Positions 39,654 to 45,208 of a DNA stretch of 45,208 nt are shown here, in pieces. The notes under the pieces are model-generated. The model saw nothing but the letters and a program-made list of their open reading frames with translations, was not told where the DNA came from and ran no database searches. A program made the position numbers and the translations under genes. How positions within the stretch are numbered: the first letter of the stretch is position 1; each line of letters begins with the position of its first letter. The DNA comes from Mycobacterium asiaticum (GTDB lineage Bacteria > Actinomycetota > Actinomycetes > Mycobacteriales > Mycobacteriaceae). The stretch covers positions 1 to 45,208 of the forward strand of contig NZ_LZLS01000192.1 in assembly GCF_001673365.1 (NCBI RefSeq), read 5' to 3'.

Positions 39654-41686
39654 CAACCGCGACGGATCGCGCCTATCTGAAACGCCCGGCGCACAATACG
39701 ATTCCGCTGCAATCCGAACGGCCGCTCTCGGCCCTGATCGTGACCTACAAGAGTCACGACCTGGTCGAGCAGTGCCTGGCCAGCCTCGCCGAACATGCGC
39801 CGGAGCTGCCGGTCTACGTCTATGAGAACAGCGGCGACACCTACCCCGGCCGCGAGGAACTCGCCGCCCGCCATCCCCACGTGCACTGGGTACTGGGACC
39901 GGTGAACCTCGGCTTCGGCGGTGCCTTCAATGCACTGGTGGAGCACACACCGGACGGCACGGATCTGCTGCTACTCAACGCCGATACCCGGCTGACCGGG
40001 CCGCTGACCCGGACCCGCAAGCTGCTTCGGCAACCAGGCGTAGCGGCCGTGTCACCACTGATCCAAGACTCCGGAGCACCCGGGCCCAAGCGATGGGACA
40101 TCGCGACGCGCCGCCGGACGCTGACCCGCGCGCTGGTTGCCGCTGCCGGATATTCGGACAAGTTCCGCGGCACCCCGCTTTCCCACCTGTATCCGCACCA
40201 GCCAAGTGAAACAGTAAGCATCGATGGCTACGTGGCCGGTATCTGCCTGGCCATCAACCGGTTGGCCTGGAACCAGATCGGCGGATTCGACGAGGAGTTC
40301 TTCCTCTACGGCGAAGAGACCGACTGGCAGGAGCGGGCCAGCGCGGCGGGCTGGCGCATTCTGCTGGCCAACGAGTTCGACGTCGACCACGGCAACCCGG
40401 CGGCCGCTGACGGACCCCGCGAATCCGGGTCTGCGCACGGCGCGGAGGTCTCTACCGTGGAGCGATGCCGAAATCGGGACCTGTTGCGCGCCAACATCGC
40501 ACTGCTACTCGAACGCCAGGACGGTGTCCACTACGCCGATTCCTACCTGGCCGGCACCTCGTTGCTGGAACGATTCCAGCGGTCCAAACGCGATGTGCGC
40601 AAACGCGTCATCGCTTCCCGGGCTACCGACAAACCCGCCATAGTGATCACTACGAACCGGCTGGTCTACGGCGGCGCCGAGCGTCAAAAAGCCTTGTTGG
40701 CAGCCGAATTGGACCGGCGCGGTTACCCGGTCACCATCGTCTGCATGCAGCGGTTCGGTCCACTGATCAAGGAGATCCCGCACAGTGTGCGCGTGGTGCG
40801 CCAGCCTTGGTGGGCGCCGATGGTCGACCTCCCCGCGGGTCCGGCAGTGCTGATCAGTGGCGACACCAACACCGAGACCGGGTTCGCCACATTGTGGCGG
40901 GCCGCGGCCAAACAGCGGCGCTGGTTGGTGGCCCCGCACGTGCCACCGGAGGCCGATCGACCGATCTACTCCCGGCCGCTGACCGCCGCGATGCGCCGTG
41001 CCGACGGCTTCATCGTTCTCGCGCACCGGCATTGGGACATGCTCACACCCCACCACCGGCTAGACGGCACCCCGTTCGTTGCACCCAACGGAGTAGATGT
41101 AGCCGCGCCGACCCTGCGGGTGCGTGCGGACGGCGCGCCCCCGCACCTGGTGATGCTGTCCCGCATCGTCGAGCACAAGAATCCGCACCTGCTCATCGAG
41201 GCGCTCGGCGAACTGGCGGACTTGCCCTGGCGGCTCTCAATTTTCGGGGACGGACCCGACCGCGAGGCGCTGGAGTCTCGCACGCCGGCCGCGCTGCGCG
41301 ACCGCGTTCAGTGGCGTGGATGGTCGCGCGGACCCGGGCCGGCGCTGGCCGACGCCGATCTGTTGTGCGTACCCAGCCGCTCCGAGGCGTTCCCCTTGGT
41401 GATCCTGGAAGCCATGGCCCGCGGGGTGCCGGTGGCCGCCTCCGCGGTTTGCGCGGTACCGGAAATGTTGGACTTCGGCAACGCCGGATTCGTCGTCGAG
41501 CCGGTATCGGTATCGGCATGGCGCGACCAACTGGCCGAAATCCTCTCTGCCCCAGACGCGTTGCCTGAAGTCGGACGGCGGGGCTACGAGCGGCTGCAAA
41601 AGCACTACACCGTGTCGGCGATGGCCGACGCGTACCTCGAGGCGATCAACCAGACCTGCCGAACTACAGAATCGAGAGTGAAATGA
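39650..41686 (+). CDS. Two-domain glycosyltransferase (GT2-GT4 fusion)
   Basis: This 678-residue protein carries two glycosyltransferase modules. Residues about 20-270 are GT2 (rhamnosyltransferase-like): LSALIVTYKSHDLVEQCLAS, PVNLGFGGAFNALVEH, LLLLNADTRL (DxD position) and GGFDEEFFLYGEETDWQERA. Residues about 325-670 are GT4: IVITTNRLVYGGAERQKALL, FVAPNGVDVAAP, LVMLSRIVEHKNPHLLIEAL, FGDGPDREALE and CVPSRSEAFPLVILEAMARG with the E-x7-E pair intact. Two linkages could thus be made by one chain. The longer upstream frame is rejected because ATG 39650 overlaps the flippase stop. Both modules are cytoplasmic, with no membrane segment. Confidence 0.92.
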   Translation: MTTATDRAYLKRPAHNTIPLQSERPLSALIVTYKSHDLVEQCLASLAEHAPELPVYVYENSGDTYPGREELAARHPHVHWVLGPVNLGFGGAFNALVEHTPDGTDLLLLNADTRLTGPLTRTRKLLRQPGVAAVSPLIQDSGAPGPKRWDIATRRRTLTRALVAAAGYSDKFRGTPLSHLYPHQPSETVSIDGYVAGICLAINRLAWNQIGGFDEEFFLYGEETDWQERASAAGWRILLANEFDVDHGNPAAADGPRESGSAHGAEVSTVERCRNRDLLRANIALLLERQDGVHYADSYLAGTSLLERFQRSKRDVRKRVIASRATDKPAIVITTNRLVYGGAERQKALLAAELDRRGYPVTIVCMQRFGPLIKEIPHSVRVVRQPWWAPMVDLPAGPAVLISGDTNTETGFATLWRAAAKQRRWLVAPHVPPEADRPIYSRPLTAAMRRADGFIVLAHRHWDMLTPHHRLDGTPFVAPNGVDVAAPTLRVRADGAPPHLVMLSRIVEHKNPHLLIEALGELADLPWRLSIFGDGPDREALESRTPAALRDRVQWRGWSRGPGPALADADLLCVPSRSEAFPLVILEAMARGVPVAASAVCAVPEMLDFGNAGFVVEPVSVSAWRDQLAEILSAPDALPEVGRRGYERLQKHYTVSAMADAYLEAINQTCRTTESRVK

Positions 41687-42915
41687 AGTGCCGCCTGTGC
41701 GACTCCGAACGCATGCTCAGTGTGTTGGACCTGGGTGCGACGCCTCCGTGCGAAAAGATCTTGGCCGCAGCGGAACTCGACCTTCCCGAGGCTACCTACC
41801 CACTGCATCTGCGGCTGTGTGAGGACTGCCTGCTCCTGCAGATTCCAGCGCTGATCACCCCGGAAGAGACCTTCACCGAGTACGCGTACTACTCCTCGTA
41901 TTCGGACAGTTGGGTCGAGCACGCCGAGACCTTCGTCGATCAGACTGCCAAGCGTCTCGGGCTGGGGCAGGATTCGTTTGTCGTCGAAGTCGCCAGCAAC
42001 GACGGGTATCTGTTGCAGCACGCGGTCTCTCGTGGCATCCCGTGCCTGGGGATCGAGCCCTCGTTGAACGTGGGGGCCGCCGCCACCGAGCGCGGGGTAC
42101 CGACGGTGTCAGAATTCCTCGACGAGGCGGTGGCGCGGCGCATCCGCGACGAACACGGGCCGGCAAACCTGGTGGTGGCAAATAACGTCTACGCACACAT
42201 CCCGGACCTGCGGGGCTTTACCCGGTCGCTGCGCGGTCTGCTCGCCGACGACGGCTGGCTCAGCATCGAGGTGCACCATGCGCTGAACCTGGTCACCCTC
42301 GGTCAGTTCGACACCATCTACCACGAGCACTTCCAGTACTACACCGTGTTTTCGGCCATCAACGCACTCGCCAGCGCCGGCCTGGCCGTCGTCGACGTCG
42401 AACTGCTGTCCACCCACGGCGGATCGATCCGCGTGTGGGCCCGGCCCATCGAGGTCGCGCAGGGGCACACCGAGCGGGTCGAGAAGATCCTGCGCATCGA
42501 GGAGGCCGCCGGACTGCATAGCCCCGACGGTTACCTGCAGCTGCGGCACCGCACCGAAAAGATCCGGCACGACCTGTTGCGTCTTCTGCTCAAGTGCCGG
42601 GCCGACGGAAAGCGTGTCGTCGGGTACGGCGCTCCGGGCAAGGGCAACACTCTGCTCAACTACTGCGGCATCCGCACCGATCTGCTCGAGTACACCGTCG
42701 ACCGGAATCCCTACAAGCACGGCCATTTCACGCCGGGCACCCGAATTCCGATCCACGACCCGGAGATGATCGCCAAAGACCGCCCAGACGTGGTGCTGGT
42801 GCTGCCCTGGAACCTGGAGACCGAACTCACCGAACAACTCAGCTACGTCACCGAGTGGGGTGGCCAGATCGTCTACCCATTGCCCTCCCTGCACGTGGCC
42901 GCCTTCGATGAGTAG
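41683..42915 (+). CDS. NDP-sugar C-methyltransferase (TylC3/EryBIII type)
   Basis: This 410-residue SAM-dependent sugar C-methyltransferase has three parts. The N-terminal Zn-binding domain has CRLCDSERMLSVLDLGATPP then LRLCEDCLLLQIP (four Cys). The SAM domain has VVEVASNDGYLLQHAVSRGI (motif I), LVVANNVYAHIPDLRGFT and FDTIYHEHFQYYTVFSAINA. The C-terminal domain has KRVVGYGAPGKGNTLLNYCG. Relatives methylate C3 of 4-keto or 3-keto deoxysugars to give branched sugars. Here it implies a C-methyl branched hexose in the glycan. ATG 41683 overlaps the previous stop; the next gene overlaps its end by eight bases. Confidence 0.9.
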   Translation: MKCRLCDSERMLSVLDLGATPPCEKILAAAELDLPEATYPLHLRLCEDCLLLQIPALITPEETFTEYAYYSSYSDSWVEHAETFVDQTAKRLGLGQDSFVVEVASNDGYLLQHAVSRGIPCLGIEPSLNVGAAATERGVPTVSEFLDEAVARRIRDEHGPANLVVANNVYAHIPDLRGFTRSLRGLLADDGWLSIEVHHALNLVTLGQFDTIYHEHFQYYTVFSAINALASAGLAVVDVELLSTHGGSIRVWARPIEVAQGHTERVEKILRIEEAAGLHSPDGYLQLRHRTEKIRHDLLRLLLKCRADGKRVVGYGAPGKGNTLLNYCGIRTDLLEYTVDRNPYKHGHFTPGTRIPIHDPEMIAKDRPDVVLVLPWNLETELTEQLSYVTEWGGQIVYPLPSLHVAAFDE

Positions 42916-43996
42916 CTGCCGGGGGTGTGGCGGCGCTGAGCTGACCCGCGTGCTCGACCTGGGCTATATGCCTGCGGCCGATCTATTTCCGCCTTCGTCC
43001 GCGCCGATCAGCGCGCAGGAATCGGCACATGAGCTGGCGATGGGTCTATGTCCGACGTGCGGGCTGGCCCAACTCGCCGACGACGACACGGTCACCTCGG
43101 AGCCGCGCGGCATCGAACCGCAGGCGTTGCGCGAACAAGCCGTTGATGCCGTACAGCGGGTCGCCGCCGCGGGCTGGCTGCGCGGCTACACCGTGCGCGA
43201 ATTCGGTAGCCCGCACGGTGGTTCGTGGCTCCCGTTGCTGGCCGAACGCGGGTTCGCGGAGGCTGACATTGCCGATGTGGTGCTCGACTCGTTCGGCGTT
43301 ATGCACGATGCCGATCAGCGGACGGGCTTCGCGCTGCGCGCGAAAACGACCGCACCGAACGGGGTCTTGCTGGTGCAGTTCCCGTCGCTGATGACGATGG
43401 TCGAGCAGGGGCAATGGAATGCGTTGCGCCATGGTCATTTCGGTTATTACTCGCTGACCGCGTTGCGCGGGCTGCTCGAAGCTGCCGGCATGAGCGTGGT
43501 GACGGTGTGGGAGTTCGACCTGTACGGCGGCACCTTTCTGGCCGCCGCGGTGCACGGTCATGCCGATGCCGACGCGCGGGTTGCCGACATCCTGCAGCGG
43601 GAGAGCGAGTTCGGTGTCACCGATCCCGCCGTTCTGGGGCGTTTGCAGGACGCTGTCGACCGGCATGCCTCTGGTCTGCGGGACTGGCTGGTGGAGCAAG
43701 CGCGTGAGGGCCGCACGGTTTACGGCTACGGCGCCGGCTCGCGGGTGACAGCATTGTTGAACATCGCCGGGGTGAGCAGCGCGCTGCTCAAGGGCATCGC
43801 CGACGGCTCGCCGGCGAAGCAGGGCCGCAGAATTGCCGGCACGGATGTTCCGATCATCTCTCCCGAGCAACTCATCGCCGCCGATCCCGATCGGGTGTTG
43901 CTGACACTGCCGGATCTGTATGACGAGGTGCGGAAAACGTACCCGCAGTTCGAGGGTCGCTGGTGGGTCGATCGTGGCGCGTTGGGGAACCAGTAG
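42908..43996 (+). CDS. Divergent sugar C-methyltransferase-like protein with altered SAM site
   Basis: This 362-residue protein is colinear with the preceding C-methyltransferase: Zn-binding N part SCRGCGGAELTRVLDLGYMP and LCPTCGLAQLADD, and C part TVYGYGAGSRVTALLNIAGV then DVPIISPEQLIAADPDRVLL. The SAM core is different. Where the partner has EVASNDGY this one has EFGSPHGGSWLPLLAERG, and the region is about 48 residues shorter overall. HFGYYSLTALRGLLEAAGM is retained. It may be inactive, act as a partner of the first enzyme, or use another cofactor. ATG 42908 is chosen from the Cys motif and the eight-base overlap. Confidence 0.8.
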   Translation: MSSCRGCGGAELTRVLDLGYMPAADLFPPSSAPISAQESAHELAMGLCPTCGLAQLADDDTVTSEPRGIEPQALREQAVDAVQRVAAAGWLRGYTVREFGSPHGGSWLPLLAERGFAEADIADVVLDSFGVMHDADQRTGFALRAKTTAPNGVLLVQFPSLMTMVEQGQWNALRHGHFGYYSLTALRGLLEAAGMSVVTVWEFDLYGGTFLAAAVHGHADADARVADILQRESEFGVTDPAVLGRLQDAVDRHASGLRDWLVEQAREGRTVYGYGAGSRVTALLNIAGVSSALLKGIADGSPAKQGRRIAGTDVPIISPEQLIAADPDRVLLTLPDLYDEVRKTYPQFEGRWWVDRGALGNQ

Positions 43997-44001
43997 CGAT
44001 C

Positions 44002-45099
44002 ATGAATTCTGCTCGGATACTGTGGCTTTCGCCGTGGATGCGGCCGTTGGCACGCGTCCAGGCCGAGGCGCTGCGACGCCACGGAGCGGACGTGCTGTTG
44101 GTTACCTCCGACCAGCATCCGGAGTCTGATGCGCCCCGCGATTACGAGTTGGTGCTCGATCCCCGGTTTCGCACGGCGGCAACGTGGCCGGCGAGTTGGT
44201 CCGCGTGGCGCCGTATCCGCGCGTATCGCCCCGACGTCGTGATCACCGAACTGGTCCGCGATCCCCGATGGATCGCACTGGCCGGCGGGGCCCCGCGCAT
44301 TCAACTGGTGCACGACGATCGTCCCCATGACGCCGACGAGCAGCGGCCCTCCTACGAACTGGCCGTGTTCGACCGTTGGGGCGCCCGTTCGGCGGCCACC
44401 GTCACCTACAGCGAGTACGTCGCCGCCGGCGTCATGGCGCGACGTGACGTAGCGGGCACGCCGGTTCACGTAGTGCCGCTCACCAGTGACCTCGACCCGA
44501 CCTTGGTGCCCGAACCTGTTGGCGCGCAGGGCCGCCGCGACTTCGTGATGATCGGCCGGCTGAACCCATACAAGAATGTCGATGTGGTGTTGCGGGCATG
44601 GCAGCGACATGTGCACGGAAGTGGTTGGCGCGGTGACAAACTGGTGTTGATCGGCGACGGATCGATCTCAGATCTACCCTCGCACACCGAGTGGCGAGCG
44701 GGCCGCTACCGCTACGCCGATGTGCTAGGCACTCTGGCCCGGGCCAAGGGTTCGGTGGCGCACTACACCCGGGCGTCGCAGAGCGGGGTGCAGGTGCTTT
44801 CCATGCAGCTGGGCGTGATGCCGATCGTTTCCACCAGCGGTGGTCTCCCCGAATACCAACCGCCGATCTGCCCGCCGGTGGGAGTTGACGATATCGACGG
44901 GCTGGCAGCCACTTTCGACGCGCTAGCCGATCCGGCCATCGCAGCTCGACGTGGGGCCGCTGCGGCGCAGCACTACGCGCAGCACTACTCGGTCGACCGT
45001 GCCGCTCAGCGACTGTTGGACGTGGTCGACGAGGTGCACCGAACGCGCGCACTTCAATCCCCCTCGTCGTCATCAGGTTTCATGGTCCGCTCCGGATGA
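44002..45099 (+). CDS. GT4-like glycosyltransferase, acidic motif missing
   Basis: This 365-residue GT-B protein has ARILWLSPWMRPLARVQAEA, an N-terminal acceptor domain, VHVVPLTSDLDPTLVPEPVG, donor-domain signature FVMIGRLNPYKNVDVVLRAW, and YTRASQSGVQVLSMQLGVMP then IVSTSGGLPEYQPP. In ordinary GT4 enzymes the last block holds E-x7-E; here the positions read Ser/Gln and Ser, so both Glu appear lost. The start ATG 44002 lies five bases after the previous stop. The last 15 codons are antisense to the 13E12-type gene ending at 45054, and the C-terminal Ser-run (LQSPSSSSGFMVRSG) is probably not native. Confidence 0.8.
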   Translation: MNSARILWLSPWMRPLARVQAEALRRHGADVLLVTSDQHPESDAPRDYELVLDPRFRTAATWPASWSAWRRIRAYRPDVVITELVRDPRWIALAGGAPRIQLVHDDRPHDADEQRPSYELAVFDRWGARSAATVTYSEYVAAGVMARRDVAGTPVHVVPLTSDLDPTLVPEPVGAQGRRDFVMIGRLNPYKNVDVVLRAWQRHVHGSGWRGDKLVLIGDGSISDLPSHTEWRAGRYRYADVLGTLARAKGSVAHYTRASQSGVQVLSMQLGVMPIVSTSGGLPEYQPPICPPVGVDDIDGLAATFDALADPAIAARRGAAAAQHYAQHYSVDRAAQRLLDVVDEVHRTRALQSPSSSSGFMVRSG

Positions 45100-45208
45100 T
45101 GCATGCAGTTGACGCGTGGGCGTCCGTGTTGGAGCTGTTCGGGCGGTATCCATTCGGTTTGGCCGTGGGCGTTTCTGCGGGTGATGTATTTGCGTAGCTC
45201 GACCAGGC
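45054..45208 (-). CDS. 13E12-type HNH endonuclease family protein, C-terminal end (partial)
   Basis: The minus strand from the window edge reads LVELRKYITRRNAHGQTEWI then PPEQLQHGRPRVNCMHHPER and ends PDDDEGD with TGA at 45056-45054. The RRNAHGQTEW.PP..L..G..R.N..HHPE pattern is the C-terminal tail of mycobacterial 13E12 repeat proteins (DUF222 plus HNH). In M. tuberculosis such repeats occur in several copies and one type hosts the phiRv1 attachment site. Only about 50 codons are visible; the rest lies beyond the window. It overlaps the preceding glycosyltransferase by 46 bp in antisense. Confidence 0.85.
   Translation of the reverse strand, partial: LVELRKYITRRNAHGQTEWIPPEQLQHGRPRVNCMHHPERTMKPDDDEGD

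Overview
The window is chromosomal DNA of a slow-growing Mycobacterium. The evidence is near-complete gene-order agreement with the M. tuberculosis Rv1007c-Rv1026 block (metS, tatD, rpfB, ksgA, ispE, pks16, pth, rplY, lpqT, prsA, glmU, tRNA-Gln, TetR, mfd, mazG, lpqU, eno, ftsB, DUF501, ppx2), high GC, a PE/PPE pair, a 13E12-type HNH gene end and a class III cyclase-LuxR fusion. The accessory genes suggest a non-tuberculosis species with a rich surface glycan repertoire (M. kansasii-like is my guess, not proven).

Layout. (1) 1-1160: a tandem array of an 85-bp unit, then a 106-residue winged-helix-like gene, then inverted copies of the same unit. (2) 1238-10333, minus strand: ppx2, DUF501, ftsB, eno, lpqU, mazG, mfd, closely packed, with a small secreted protein and a TetR gene upstream. 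(3) 11500-15508: a short-repeat-rich gap, tRNA-Gln(TTG), then glmU, prsA, an arsC-like gene and lpqT. (4) 15518-21355: a 1092-residue cyclase/NTPase/LuxR regulator, a cytochrome P450 relic, an SDR oxidoreductase, rplY and pth. (5) 21438-27438, minus strand: a FadD-type adenylating enzyme (pks16), then ispE-ksgA-rpfB behind a leader with an attenuator-like hairpin, and tatD divergent from metG. (6) 29083-31620: a PAS protein, a hexapeptide acyltransferase and two tandem paralogous TetR genes. (7) 31928-33428: a PE/PPE pair. (8) 33701-45099: a ten-gene, mostly overlapping operon for a lipid-linked surface glycan, closed by an antisense 13E12/HNH gene end at 45054.

How the genes work together. 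The conserved block mixes cell-wall precursor synthesis (glmU, ispE), wall remodelling (rpfB, lpqU), division (ftsB), translation (pth, rplY, ksgA, metG, tRNA-Gln), central metabolism (eno, prsA) and transcription-coupled repair (mfd, mazG). The terminal operon has the parts of an O-antigen-like pathway rarely discussed in mycobacteria: a nucleotidyltransferase, a PIG-L deacetylase, an RmlC-like epimerase, a GT26 (WecG/TagA) transferase, a polyprenyl-phosphate glycosyl-1-phosphate transferase, a Wzx-like flippase, a GT2-GT4 fusion, two sugar C-methyltransferase-like proteins (one with a degraded SAM site) and a last GT4 lacking its usual acidic motif. No polymerase, sugar dehydratase, ketoreductase or aminotransferase is visible here. 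A TTCTA direct-repeat motif with 22-23 bp spacing is shared by the regulator/PE promoter region and the glycan operon promoter, which suggests common control, possibly by the adjacent TetR proteins.

The strongest candidates for something undescribed are the inverted 85-bp arrays bracketing the small winged-helix gene, and the TetR/PE-PPE/Wzx-type glycan locus.
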